From positions 1 through 51,107 of the forward strand of contig JAGBTM010000014.1 of the NCBI GenBank assembly GCA_017631325.1: a DNA stretch of 51,107 bases, in the 5' to 3' direction. A program made the position numbers and the translations under genes. The notes under the pieces were generated by a model. That model was not told where the DNA came from and did not search any database. It was given only the letters and a program-made list of their open reading frames with translations. The stretch's first letter is position 1. Every line of letters begins with the position of its first letter. Shown piece after piece: positions 33,826 to 42,154 of this stretch. This stretch comes from Clostridia bacterium. Lineage in GTDB: Bacteria > Bacillota > Clostridia > Oscillospirales > CAG-272.

Positions 33826-33843
33826 GAACTCACCTGTGAGTTC
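33826..33843. promoter_or_regulatory. Palindrome upstream of the PAP2 ribosome binding site
   Basis: GAACTCACCTGTGAGTTC, perfect 8-bp arms, 8-9 nt upstream of AAAGGA. A mRNA hairpin or operator is possible. Confidence 0.45.
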
Positions 33844-33862
33844 CCTCCAAGAAAGGACAAGT

Positions 33863-34843
33863 ATGGAATTCCTTTATTTCCTTGAGGGGATACGAAACCC
33901 CGTATTCGATTTTTTCTTTGAAACAATAACGCATCTTGGAGAGGAGACCTTCTTTCTGCTCATAGCGATTTTCTTCTTTTGGTGCGTGGACAAGCGTGAG
34001 GGCTACTATATTTTGCTCATAGGCCTTTACGGTACCGTCATTAACCAGATAGCTAAGATTACCTTCCGCATCGAAAGGCCTTGGGTGAAGGACCCGAATT
34101 TTACGGTAGTCGGTGACGCTAAAATAGAGGCTACGGGATATTCGTTTCCCTCAGGACACACGCAAAATATGGCCGGTACCCTCGGCGCCATTGCCGCCTA
34201 TAACAAAAAAAGGCTTGCGAGCATAATCTCGGTCACTGTAATTGCGCTCGTCGCATTCTCAAGAATGTACCTTGGCGTACATACACCTCTCGACGTCGGC
34301 GTGTCGCTTCTGCTTGCCGCGGTGCTCGTCATTTTCTTAAGACCGCTTTTTGCAAGCGAGGAGAAATTTGTCAAGTCTTTCCCTTGGCTCGTAATTTCCG
34401 CCGTAGTGCTTTCGCTCGGCTTTATAATCTACGTTCTTCTGCTCTCGGGTGACACCTCTATCGACGCAGAAAATTACGCCAGCGCCCTTAAAAATTCCTG
34501 CACTCTTATGGGCTGTCTGCCGGGACTTTTGCTCGTGTATTTCGTTGATACTAAATGGCTGAAATTTGACACGGGTGCCCGCTGGTACGCTCAAATCATC
34601 AAGCTTTTGGTCGGTCTTGCCGGTGTTCTCGCTATTAAATCGGGCCTTTCTACCCCCCTTGCGCTTCTCTTTGGAAACGAGCTTGTTGCAAGAATTGTAC
34701 GCTATTTTCTTATGGTATCCTTTGCGGGTGCTATTTGGCCTATGACCTTCTCGCGCTTCGCCCGTCTTAGAATTGGCGCGCTTGAGAAATTCTCCGAAAA
34801 GGTTGTCCGTGTTTTTAAAAAGTCGGGAAATGTAGAGAAATAA
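33863..34843 (+). CDS. PAP2-family membrane phosphatase
   Basis: 326-residue integral membrane phosphatase of the type 2 phosphatidic acid phosphatase family, dephosphorylating lipid phosphates such as phosphatidate or undecaprenyl pyrophosphate. All three catalytic motifs are present: KITFRIERP (K-x6-RP, from about 65), PSGH (about 96) and SRMYLGVHTPLD (SR-x5-H-x3-D, about 133). Segments after residue 170 add further hydrophobic helices beyond the catalytic core. The ATG at 33863 follows AAAGGA; an upstream in-frame GTG at 33821 would overlap a palindrome. It is apparently monocistronic with a terminator at 35123-35166. An undecaprenyl-phosphate recycling role is plausible but unproven. Confidence 0.9.
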   Translation: MEFLYFLEGIRNPVFDFFFETITHLGEETFFLLIAIFFFWCVDKREGYYILLIGLYGTVINQIAKITFRIERPWVKDPNFTVVGDAKIEATGYSFPSGHTQNMAGTLGAIAAYNKKRLASIISVTVIALVAFSRMYLGVHTPLDVGVSLLLAAVLVIFLRPLFASEEKFVKSFPWLVISAVVLSLGFIIYVLLLSGDTSIDAENYASALKNSCTLMGCLPGLLLVYFVDTKWLKFDTGARWYAQIIKLLVGLAGVLAIKSGLSTPLALLFGNELVARIVRYFLMVSFAGAIWPMTFSRFARLRIGALEKFSEKVVRVFKKSGNVEK

Positions 34844-34857
34844 GCGCGATATCGCAA

Positions 34858-34920
34858 AATAAACGCAACACTGCGAACAGACGCAATATCACGAACAGAC
34901 GCAATATCACGAAATTAATG
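34858..34920. repeat. 18-bp tandem repeats downstream of the PAP2 gene
   Basis: GAACAGACGCAATATCAC occurs twice exactly in tandem (34875-34892, 34893-34910), flanked by diverged copies (GCAACACTGCGAACAG before, GAAATTAATG after). It begins about 30 bp after the stop codon. Confidence 0.8.
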
Positions 34921-35019
34921 AAATATTTAGAAACAAAAGACATCAAGAAGCAAGCGTAACGTCGGAAAATAAACGAAGTAGAAAATGGACCTCGGCCAAG
35001 GTAACGGCAAGGTCGATTT

Positions 35020-35110
35020 TTCCACCCAAAGTATTTTAATATTTCTCTTCGAAGCATTTTGATATTTCCGCCTAACGCATTTTTGATATTTCTACCCAAA
35101 AACATAATTT
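35020..35110. repeat. Degenerate 23-24 bp tandem repeat upstream of nrdR
   Basis: Four diverged units ending in ATTTTRATATTT or similar (CCACCCAAAG.., CTCTTCGAAG.., CCGCCTAACG.., CTACCCAAAA..). This and the 18-bp array fill most of the 410-bp spacer 34844-35253, which otherwise contains only a terminator and the nrdR promoter. Confidence 0.7.
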
Positions 35111-35122
35111 TTGACGTAAAAC

Positions 35123-35166
35123 AAACGCTCGAGCCACGGGGAACGGTGGATTTCGGGCGTTTTTTT
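35123..35166 (+). terminator. Terminator upstream of the nrdR operon
   Basis: AAACGCTCGAGCCAC pairs with GTGG-AT-TTCGGGCGTTT (wobbles and a 2-nt bulge), followed by T-run to 35166. Confidence 0.75.
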
Positions 35167-35186
35167 GTAAAAATTTTGTTAAAGCC

Positions 35187-35215
35187 TTTACTTTTTTAAT
35201 TATTTGTGTTAAAAT
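35187..35215 (+). promoter_or_regulatory. Promoter of the nrdR operon
   Basis: TTTACT (35187-35192), 17-bp spacer, TAAAAT (35210-35215). Confidence 0.75.
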
Positions 35216-35253
35216 TATATGAAAATATTTTGTGGCAAACGTAGGAGCAAAAA

Positions 35254-35733
35254 ATGAAGTGTCCTGTATGTAATTCCTTTGATTCCAGAGTTCTAGATTC
35301 ACGTCCCACGCCCGACGGCACCAGCATCAAGCGTCGCCGCGAGTGTCCCACCTGCGGAAAGCGTTTTACAACCTACGAGGTTATCGATACCGTTCCTATT
35401 GCGGTAGTCAAGCGCGGAGGCAGACGTGAGTTTTTCGATAAGCACAAGCTTGCGCTCGGCATCGAGCGTGCCTGCCAGAAGCGTCCGGTAGATTCGGTAG
35501 CCATAGCGGCTTCGATAGAGGCAGAGCTTCAAAATTCCATAATTACAGAGATTTCCTCGTCCGACATAGGTGAGATGGTCCTTGCGCGTCTTAAGGAAAT
35601 CGACATTATTTCATACATACGCTTCGCATCGGTATACAGAGAATTTAAGGATATAGATTCCTTCACCGAGGAAATAAAGCGACTGTCCCGCCGTCAGAGT
35701 AAAAAAACGATAAGTGAGGATAAAAATGATTAA
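35254..35733 (+). CDS. nrdR: Transcriptional repressor NrdR
   Basis: Nucleotide-sensing repressor of ribonucleotide reductase genes. The 159 residues comprise a zinc ribbon (CPVC at 3-6, CPTCGKRFTTYE from 31) and an ATP-cone domain (VVKRGGRREFFDKHKLALGIERAC from about 48, YIRFASVYREF near 125). Length and order are standard. A ribosome binding site GTAGGAG precedes the ATG. Its stop overlaps the yicC-family start by 8 nt, indicating translational coupling. The target nrd genes are not in the window. Confidence 0.97.
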   Translation: MKCPVCNSFDSRVLDSRPTPDGTSIKRRRECPTCGKRFTTYEVIDTVPIAVVKRGGRREFFDKHKLALGIERACQKRPVDSVAIAASIEAELQNSIITEISSSDIGEMVLARLKEIDIISYIRFASVYREFKDIDSFTEEIKRLSRRQSKKTISEDKND

Positions 35734-36613
35734 GAGCATGACTGCCTTTGGCAGAGCAAAGCTTGAAGGAGAGAAGCGCGATATCACCATTGAAATAAAG
35801 AGCGTCAACTCACGCTTTTTTGATTGCAGCGTCAAGCTGCCACGCGCGTATATCTTCCTCGAGGAGAGAATAAAGGATTACGTCAAAAAGAACGCCACCT
35901 CAAGAGCAAAGGTCGACGTTTTCGTCACCGTCGATATTCATTCGTCGGACACTTTGAGCGTAGGTCTCGATACAGCCTACCTTGAGAGCTATCTTGCGGC
36001 GCTTTATCGCCTGCGCGACGAATACGGTCTCAAGGACGACGTAAGCGTTATGACGGTTGCCAGAAATCAGGATATTTTCACTTCGGTTAAGGAGCAGGAG
36101 GACGTTGATGGCGAGTGGGAGATATTCCGCGCCGTGCTCGACGGAGCTATTGCAGACTACACCGACATGAGAGCGCGCGAGGGTGCGCGTATTGAGAGCG
36201 ACATAAGTGCAAAAATTGAGCAGGTCAGAGCCTACTCCGACGAGGTGGAGAAAATCTCCTCGGAGGATACCGTCGGCTACCGCGACAAGCTCGAGGCTCG
36301 TATACGCCAGATACTCGAGGCAAACGACGCACCGATTGACGAGAACAGACTTCTCACCGAGTGCGCTATCTGGGCTGATAAGATAGCTATTGACGAGGAA
36401 CTTGTCAGACTTCGCTCACATTTTGGAGCTTTTTACGAGATAATAGGCGCAAGTGAGCCCTCGGGCAGAAAGCTCGATTTTCTTATGCAGGAGATTAACC
36501 GCGAGACCAACACCATAGGCTCCAAGGCGAATAATGCGAAAATAGCTAAGCTCGTCGTTAATATGAAGGGCGAGCTTGAGAAAATTCGCGAGCAGGTTCA
36601 GAATATCGAATAA
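35726..36613 (+). CDS. YicC/YloC family endoribonuclease
   Basis: 295-residue YicC/YloC protein; family members are endoribonucleases linked to stress and stationary-phase RNA turnover. Hallmarks: start [26 protein letters not shown], the central helical region, and the C-terminal [40 protein letters not shown], seen as contiguous family motifs. The start ATG (35726) lies inside the end of nrdR, with GTGAGGAT as ribosome binding site. Followed after 11 bp by remA, the usual Firmicute pairing. Confidence 0.94.
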   Translation: MIKSMTAFGRAKLEGEKRDITIEIKSVNSRFFDCSVKLPRAYIFLEERIKDYVKKNATSRAKVDVFVTVDIHSSDTLSVGLDTAYLESYLAALYRLRDEYGLKDDVSVMTVARNQDIFTSVKEQEDVDGEWEIFRAVLDGAIADYTDMRAREGARIESDISAKIEQVRAYSDEVEKISSEDTVGYRDKLEARIRQILEANDAPIDENRLLTECAIWADKIAIDEELVRLRSHFGAFYEIIGASEPSGRKLDFLMQEINRETNTIGSKANNAKIAKLVVNMKGELEKIREQVQNIE

Positions 36614-36624
36614 GAGGTTTGAAA

Positions 36625-36897
36625 ATGAAGTTTATAAATATAGGATTTGGAAACATGGTTTCCGCAGGGCGCATCGTCGCAATAGCCTCGCCCGACTCCG
36701 AGCCTGTCAAGAGGCTTGTAAGGGACGCTAAGGAGGATTCAAGAGTTATCGACGTTTCCTGCGGACGCCGTACCCGTTCGGTTATAATAACCGACTCGGA
36801 CCATATAATTTTATCGGCTATACAGACCGAAACGATTACCAACCGTCTTTCGAGTGACGACGAGGGTGATTCCGACGAGGTAGACGAGGAGGAATAA
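36625..36897 (+). CDS. remA: RemA-like DNA-binding regulator (DUF370)
   Basis: 90-residue protein of the RemA/DUF370 family. In Bacillus subtilis RemA forms rings that wrap DNA and activates matrix and osmoprotection genes. Conserved blocks seen are [24 protein letters not shown] and [26 protein letters not shown] as shorter motifs such as GNMVSAGRI and GRRTRS. The C-terminal 15 residues are strongly acidic. ATG at 36625 has AAGAGGT upstream. It lies in the usual yicC-remA position, but gmk, normally next, is missing. Confidence 0.93.
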   Translation: MKFINIGFGNMVSAGRIVAIASPDSEPVKRLVRDAKEDSRVIDVSCGRRTRSVIITDSDHIILSAIQTETITNRLSSDDEGDSDEVDEEE

Positions 36898-37114
36898 ATC
36901 CTCGCTGGAGGATTGCCTCACTTCGAGTAATCTAAGAGCCACCCATCACATGAGTGGGAATACCTGTAACAGCCTCGGATTAACAAAAGCGCAAGAGTAA
37001 CCTAAAAACCAAGACTAATCCAAGGCACGATATTAAAAATCCAAAAGGCGCAAAACCAATCAACCAAGAAATAATTAAAACAAAATATAAATCAATTCAG
37101 AAAGAGGAAAAGAA

Positions 37115-37396
37115 ATGATTTACCCAACCGTTGACCAACTCACACGTGGAGAGCTTAACCGCTACGAGCTCGTTGTAGGCGTTGCAAAGTGCGCACGCAT
37201 TGTTACCGACGAGTATATTGAGATGAGAAACAAGGCTCAGAAGATGATTAACAACCATGAAACCGAGAAAACTCTCTCGGCTCTCATTGACCCCGAGTAC
37301 AAGGATAAGAAGGCTGTAAAGCTCGCTATCGCACAGCTCGAGGAGGGACGCTTTAAGCTTCACGGAGCGAAGGAAATCACTAAGTCCGAGGAGTAA
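37115..37396 (+). CDS. rpoZ: RNA polymerase omega subunit
   Basis: 93-residue omega subunit, which stabilises the beta-prime subunit of RNA polymerase. It has the family layout: an N-terminal MIYPTVDQL, RYELVVGVAKCARIV, then a longer-than-usual connecting segment, and the C-terminal KKAVKLAIAQLEEG corresponding to the KPVxxAxxEIxxGK region. AGAGGAAAAG precedes the ATG. It is located between remA and priA as in other Firmicutes. Weak conservation is normal for omega. Confidence 0.88.
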   Translation: MIYPTVDQLTRGELNRYELVVGVAKCARIVTDEYIEMRNKAQKMINNHETEKTLSALIDPEYKDKKAVKLAIAQLEEGRFKLHGAKEITKSEE

Positions 37397-37468
37397 TTTT
37401 CGGAGCGCACCACAGTGCTTTCATTTAATAGAAACGACGCTATATGCTGACAGAAAGGGGGAGGTTAT

Positions 37469-39712
37469 ATGTTTTGCGAGGTGTATATTCTTGATGCACC
37501 GTATCATATAGACCGCCCCTTTGACTATTTGTGGATAGAGGGCATCAAGGCGGGAGATATCGTCAGAGTTCCGTTTGGACGCTCGAACAACCTGCGCCTT
37601 GCTGTAGTTACTCGCGTCAAGGACGAGCCGCACGATAGCGGCGTAAGCATTAAGCCGGTGCATTCGGCAGTATGCGGCCGTTACTCTCTCAGCGCGGAGA
37701 TGCTCGGGCTATGCTCGTTTATAAAGGAGTACACCCTCTCCACCTTTGGCGAGGCGGTAAAGTGCATTTTGCCTCCCGGCGCGCTTTCCTTGACCGACAA
37801 TATCAAAATGCGCAGAACCTACACCCTTAAGCTCTCTCGAGAGGGCGCGGCGACGCTTCTTTTGGCGAGCGGCAGAGCAGGCATCAGAAGCGAGGGCCAG
37901 CGCGAAATAATAAGATATCTTATGGAGATAGGCACGGCCGACGAGGAGCTAATCAAGGCTCTTGTGGGCGTTACTACTGCTCATATACGCGCGCTTTTGG
38001 ATAAGGGGATTATTGAGGTCTCGTCCTTTGAGAGTGTGCGTAATCCTTATCTTGAATATTCAAGAAATCGCGACACGTCCCCCATCATACTTTCCCCCGC
38101 ACAGCAGAAGGCGTACGAGCTGGCAGAGGGGCTGTATCTTGAGGCCAAGGCCAAGGCAGCGCTGCTTTACGGTGTAACGGGAAGCGGCAAAACCAAGGTT
38201 ATCATGCGCCTTATAGACAGGACGCTTTTTGACGGACGAGGTGTAATAATGCTCGTGCCGGAGATTTCATTAACGCCACAGACTGTCAACCTGTTTTGCC
38301 GAAGATACGGTGAGCGCGTAGCAGTTATACATTCCTCACTCTCACAGGGTGAGAGGCTTGACGCCTGGCGAAGAATAAGGGCGGGCGAGGTGGATTTGGT
38401 TATCGGTACTCGCTCAGCGATATTTGCCCCGATGGAGAATATAGGACTTATCGTCATAGACGAGGAGCACGAGCATACCTACAAATCCGAGTCCGACCCA
38501 AAGTATCACGCACGAGACATAGCCGCCTTCAGATGCGCTAAGCATAACGCTCTTATGCTCCTGGCCTCTGCAACCCCCTCGCTTGAGAGCTTCTATAAGG
38601 CCGAGTGCGGCTCCTACACACTTATACCTCTTCGCGAGAGGTACGGCGGCGTGGAACTACCCGAGGCTATCATTGTAGATATGCGCGAGGAGCTACGCCT
38701 TGGCAACGATACGCCGATATCAGACAGACTTCTTAAATCTCTCGGTGAGGTGTACGAGGACGACAAGCAGGCGATACTCTTTCTCAATCGCAGAGGCTAC
38801 TCTTCACAGATAAGCTGTAAGGAATGCGGTGAGGTTGTTAGCTGTCCGAGATGTTCGGTTTCGCTCACCTATCACGCGACGGGCGGAGGCAAGCTTTTGT
38901 GCCATCTTTGCGGATACCGTTCACCCGTGTTAAAAAAATGCCCCTCGTGTGAGTCGGATAAGCTCTCGTTTCTCGGCTTTGGAACGCAGAAGCTCGAGGG
39001 AGAGTTGAATAAATATATCCCCGATATGACTGTTATGCGAATGGATCGCGACACCACGGGGGCAAAGCTCGCATACGACAGAATGCTCGAGGATTTCCGA
39101 GAGGGAAGAGCCGACATTCTTCTTGGCACTCAGATGGTGGCAAAGGGACACGATTTTCCGAGAGTAACTCTCGTGGGAGTAGCTCTTGCGGACACGTCGC
39201 TTTATATCAGCGATTTCCGTGCGGCAGAGCGAACCTTTTCTCTTTTAACTCAGGTAATAGGACGCGCAGGAAGAGCAGCAAGCGGTGGCAGAGCGGTTAT
39301 ACAAACCTACGCTCCGCACAACGAGGTAATAAAGCTCGCCTGTGCGCAGGACTACGATAAATTTTATGAGGGTGAGATAGCCCTCAGGCGCGAGCTTTCC
39401 TATCCACCGTTTTGCGATATGGTAACCCTCACGCTTACGGCTGAGGACGAGCTAGAGCTTGCAAAGGAAGCAAAGCACCTTTCAGACGCCATAATTTCAA
39501 GGCTTGAGGGCGAATTTTCGGGTCTGCCGTTTACGGTTTTCGGACCGTTCGAGGCCGATATTTACAAGCTTAACGATAAGTACAGAATGAAAAGTGTGGT
39601 AAAATGCAAGCTAAATAAGACTACCCGCCGCCTTTTCCATCAGCTTCTTTTAGAGTTTTCCTCGTCCCGTGGAGTGACGCTGGCCGTTGATTTAAATCCC
39701 TTAACCGTGTAA
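37469..39712 (+). CDS. priA: Primosomal replication restart helicase PriA
   Basis: Superfamily 2 DNA helicase that recognises stalled forks and reloads the replisome. The 747 residues show the N-terminal DNA-binding domain (YHIDRPFDYLW), Walker A GVTGSGKT near 234, DEEHEHTYKSE near 331 (Walker B), the zinc-binding insertion with pairs CKECGEVVSCPRC, CHLCGY and CPSC (about 450-492), and helicase motifs V-VI (ILLGTQMVAKGHDFPRV, QVIGRAGRA). GGGGGAGG precedes the ATG. It lies between rpoZ and def; coaBC, often located here, is absent. Confidence 0.96.
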   Translation: MFCEVYILDAPYHIDRPFDYLWIEGIKAGDIVRVPFGRSNNLRLAVVTRVKDEPHDSGVSIKPVHSAVCGRYSLSAEMLGLCSFIKEYTLSTFGEAVKCILPPGALSLTDNIKMRRTYTLKLSREGAATLLLASGRAGIRSEGQREIIRYLMEIGTADEELIKALVGVTTAHIRALLDKGIIEVSSFESVRNPYLEYSRNRDTSPIILSPAQQKAYELAEGLYLEAKAKAALLYGVTGSGKTKVIMRLIDRTLFDGRGVIMLVPEISLTPQTVNLFCRRYGERVAVIHSSLSQGERLDAWRRIRAGEVDLVIGTRSAIFAPMENIGLIVIDEEHEHTYKSESDPKYHARDIAAFRCAKHNALMLLASATPSLESFYKAECGSYTLIPLRERYGGVELPEAIIVDMREELRLGNDTPISDRLLKSLGEVYEDDKQAILFLNRRGYSSQISCKECGEVVSCPRCSVSLTYHATGGGKLLCHLCGYRSPVLKKCPSCESDKLSFLGFGTQKLEGELNKYIPDMTVMRMDRDTTGAKLAYDRMLEDFREGRADILLGTQMVAKGHDFPRVTLVGVALADTSLYISDFRAAERTFSLLTQVIGRAGRAASGGRAVIQTYAPHNEVIKLACAQDYDKFYEGEIALRRELSYPPFCDMVTLTLTAEDELELAKEAKHLSDAIISRLEGEFSGLPFTVFGPFEADIYKLNDKYRMKSVVKCKLNKTTRRLFHQLLLEFSSSRGVTLAVDLNPLTV

Positions 39713-39826
39713 AACCGTCTTATATACGCCAAAAACGTTTAGGGCGGCACGGTATAGGTGATACTCTATTTGCAGTAAATAAACAAATGAAAATAAAGCG
39801 GAGCATAGCTCCGAAAGGAAGAAAAA

Positions 39827-40282
39827 ATGGCATTACTTAAAATCCTTAAATTTGGTGACCCACTACTCAGAAAGACCTCTCGTCCCGTAGAAGAAATAAC
39901 CCCGAGAATACTGACGCTTCTTGACGATATGAAGGACACAATGCGTGCGGCAGAGGGCTGCGGACTTGCGGCGGTGCAGGTCGGAGTTCTGCGCCGTGTG
40001 GCAGTAATAGAGGTTGAGGAGGGCAAGGTAATCGAGCTTATCAACCCGAAAATTATAGCGTATGCAGGCGAGCAGGAGGACCAGGAGGGCTGCCTTTCCA
40101 ACCCCGGAAATTACGGCATAACCAAACGCCCGAAGCACGTGACCGTGCGCGCGACTGACAGACACGGCAAGGAGTTCGAGATTACAGGCTCAGACCTTCT
40201 CGCCAGAGCTATCTGCCACGAGTGTGACCACCTCGACGGCAAGCTCTACACCGACGTTCAGATAAGAACCGTCAAGCCCTAA
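39827..40282 (+). CDS. def: Peptide deformylase
   Basis: Metalloenzyme that removes the formyl group from nascent proteins. All three metal/catalytic motifs are visible in 151 residues: GCGLAAVQVG (motif 1, about 44, with Val instead of the common Pro), QEGCLS (motif 2, metal Cys near 89) and CHECDHLDG (HExDH, about 131-135). AAAGGAAG precedes the ATG. It is followed by fmt, which adds the formyl group to the initiator tRNA. The stop codon lies in the first copy of a 22-bp tandem duplication. Confidence 0.96.
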   Translation: MALLKILKFGDPLLRKTSRPVEEITPRILTLLDDMKDTMRAAEGCGLAAVQVGVLRRVAVIEVEEGKVIELINPKIIAYAGEQEDQEGCLSNPGNYGITKRPKHVTVRATDRHGKEFEITGSDLLARAICHECDHLDGKLYTDVQIRTVKP

Positions 40283-40310
40283 ACACGAAACCGTCAAGCC
40301 CTAAACACGA
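40267..40310. repeat. 22-bp tandem duplication across the def stop codon
   Basis: A 22-bp unit starting AACCGTCAAGCCCTAAAC occurs at 40267-40288 and 40289-40310; the first copy includes the def stop TAA (40280-40282). Confidence 0.95.
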
Positions 40311-40324
40311 AAATACTTAACACC

Positions 40325-40495
40325 CCCGTAGTGAAAACGCTTTTATAGGCAAATACTCTCAGAGTGCAAATGCGATTAGAGAGCAAATGCTTTTGGAGCA
40401 AAATACTCTTAGAGGCAAAATGCGCTTAGAGTGTAAACACTCTCAAAGGGGAAACGTTCTTAGAACAAAATACTCTCAGGGAACAAGTCCCCGAA
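40325..40495. repeat. Degenerate tandem repeat, about 17-bp period, between def and fmt
   Basis: About nine diverged units with consensus GCAAATACTCTTAGAG (for example GCAAATACTCTCAGAGT, GCAAATGCGATTAGAGA, CAAAATACTCTTAGAG, GCAAAATGCGCTTAGAGT, ACAAAATACTCTCAGGG) fill the spacer up to the fmt ribosome binding site. Confidence 0.8.
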
Positions 40496-40505
40496 AGGAA
40501 AAAAT

Positions 40506-41438
40506 ATGAAAATAATGTTCATGGGCACGCCCGAAATATCGGCCAAGTGCCTTTTGCGACTTATTGAGGACGGCCACGAGATAACCTCGGTCGTAACGCG
40601 TGAGGATAAGCCACGCGGCAGAAAAATGATAATGACACCCACCGAAACCAAGGTGCTGGCGATGGAAAAGGGAATACCCGTTTATACCCCTAAGACCCTG
40701 CGAGACGAGAATTTTTCGGCCCTTTTGTCCGAGCTTTCACCCGAGCTTATAGTGGTTGTCGCCTATGGCAAAATACTGCCGAAATCGGTTATTGATTTTC
40801 CAAGGTACGGCTGTATTAATCTTCACGTTTCGCTTCTTCCAAAATACAGAGGCGCCGCTCCGATGCAAAGAGCAATTATGGAGGGCGAGCAGGAAACGGG
40901 CGTTACGGTTATGTATATGGACGAGGGACTTGACACGGGAGATATTATCTCGGTTGAAAAATTTCCGATAGGCCCCCTAGACGATTTCGAGGCGATACAC
41001 GACCGCTCGGCAGAAATCGGCTCGGCTCTTCTCTCGAAAACGATATTCGATATGCAAAATGGCATAGTAACGAGAACTCCTCAGGATAGCGCCAAGGCAA
41101 CCTATGCAGCCAAGATAGAAAAGGCGGATTGTAAACTTGACTTTGCATTATCCGCCAAAAAGCTTGATTTCAACATCAGAGGAGTAACGCCTATTCCGGG
41201 AGCTTTTGCATATCTTAACGGAAAAATGCTGAAAATAAATAAGGCAACCGTCACAGAGGGCAAGGGCAAATGCGGTGAGGTTATCGCTCTCGACGGCTCC
41301 GGTGAGGGAAGCTTCACCGTGGCCTGTGGCGATGGCGCTCTTAAGGTAAGCTCGGTTATCCCCGAGGGTAAGGGAAAAATGACGGCCGGTGACCTTATAA
41401 GAGGAAGAAAAATCGGTTTAGGAGACGTACTCGAATGA
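40506..41438 (+). CDS. fmt: Methionyl-tRNA formyltransferase
   Basis: Transfers formyl from 10-formyl-THF to initiator Met-tRNA. The 310 residues contain MKIMFMGTPEISAKCL at the start, VVVAYGKILPKSVIDFPRYGCINLHVSLLPKYRGAAPMQRAI (catalytic Asn-x-His and SLLPKYRG loop near 104-117), TGVTVMYMDEGLDTGDII and the C-terminal OB-fold (KADCKLDFA, IRGVTPIPGAFAYLNGK), given here as separate motifs. AAAGGAAAA precedes the ATG. It uses the product of fhs. Its end overlaps the zinc protease gene by 4 nt (ATGA), indicating coupling. Confidence 0.96.
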   Translation: MKIMFMGTPEISAKCLLRLIEDGHEITSVVTREDKPRGRKMIMTPTETKVLAMEKGIPVYTPKTLRDENFSALLSELSPELIVVVAYGKILPKSVIDFPRYGCINLHVSLLPKYRGAAPMQRAIMEGEQETGVTVMYMDEGLDTGDIISVEKFPIGPLDDFEAIHDRSAEIGSALLSKTIFDMQNGIVTRTPQDSAKATYAAKIEKADCKLDFALSAKKLDFNIRGVTPIPGAFAYLNGKMLKINKATVTEGKGKCGEVIALDGSGEGSFTVACGDGALKVSSVIPEGKGKMTAGDLIRGRKIGLGDVLE

Positions 41439-42154
41439 TTAATTATAACGCAGATATGATTTTATATTTTGCTTTGATACTGGCGCTCATCTTTTCTATA
41501 TGGGCGCAGCTCAAGGTGAAAACCACCTTCAGCAAATATTCGGCCGTATCGACGCGTGCAGGCAGAACCGCCGCGGAGGTTGCCGAAATGATACTGAAGA
41601 GCGAGGGCGTGTTCGGTGTTCGCGTCGAGCGTGTGAGAGGCTCTCTCACCGACCACTTTGACCCGAGAACGAATACTCTGCGCCTCTCCGAGAGCGTTTA
41701 TTCCTCGACTACCGCAGCGGCTGTTGGCGTTGCGGCTCACGAGGCAGGACACGCCATACAGCATGCAAGGGGATATTTTCCCATCAAGGTGAGGTCGGCT
41801 ATGGTGCCCGCGGTATCGTTTGCCTCTAAATTCTGCTGGATTATTATAATCGCGGGAATTTTGACGATGTCACTTCTTGAATCGTCCATCGGATATTACG
41901 TTATGCTTTTCGGCATTGGCCTTTTTGCTGTGGCAACGCTCTTCGAGCTTGTAACCTTGCCCTGCGAGTTTGATGCCTCAAAGAGAGCTATGCATGCGCT
42001 CGGTACGTCCGGCTGGTATTCCCGCGAGGAGCTTCGCGGCTCCCGTGCCGTCTTGACCAGCGCCGCACTCACCTACGTCGCAGCGCTCGCCGTGTCGGCA
42101 TTACAGCTTATCCGTCTTGTCCTTCGATACCTTGGAAACGGCAGAAGAAGATGA
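41435..42154 (+). CDS. Membrane zinc metallopeptidase, YugP family
   Basis: 239-residue membrane-bound metalloprotease of the YugP/Zn_peptidase_2 family, frequently placed between fmt and rsmB in Clostridia. An N-terminal membrane segment (ILYFALILALIFSIWA) precedes the catalytic region with TRAGRTAAEVAEMIL, DHFDPRTNTLRLSE, and HEAGHAIQHA near 102 (HExxH zinc site), then further hydrophobic helices and EFDASKRAM. Start and stop both overlap the flanking genes by 4 nt, implying a tightly coupled operon. Physiological substrates are not known for the family. Confidence 0.92.
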   Translation: MINYNADMILYFALILALIFSIWAQLKVKTTFSKYSAVSTRAGRTAAEVAEMILKSEGVFGVRVERVRGSLTDHFDPRTNTLRLSESVYSSTTAAAVGVAAHEAGHAIQHARGYFPIKVRSAMVPAVSFASKFCWIIIIAGILTMSLLESSIGYYVMLFGIGLFAVATLFELVTLPCEFDASKRAMHALGTSGWYSREELRGSRAVLTSAALTYVAALAVSALQLIRLVLRYLGNGRRR

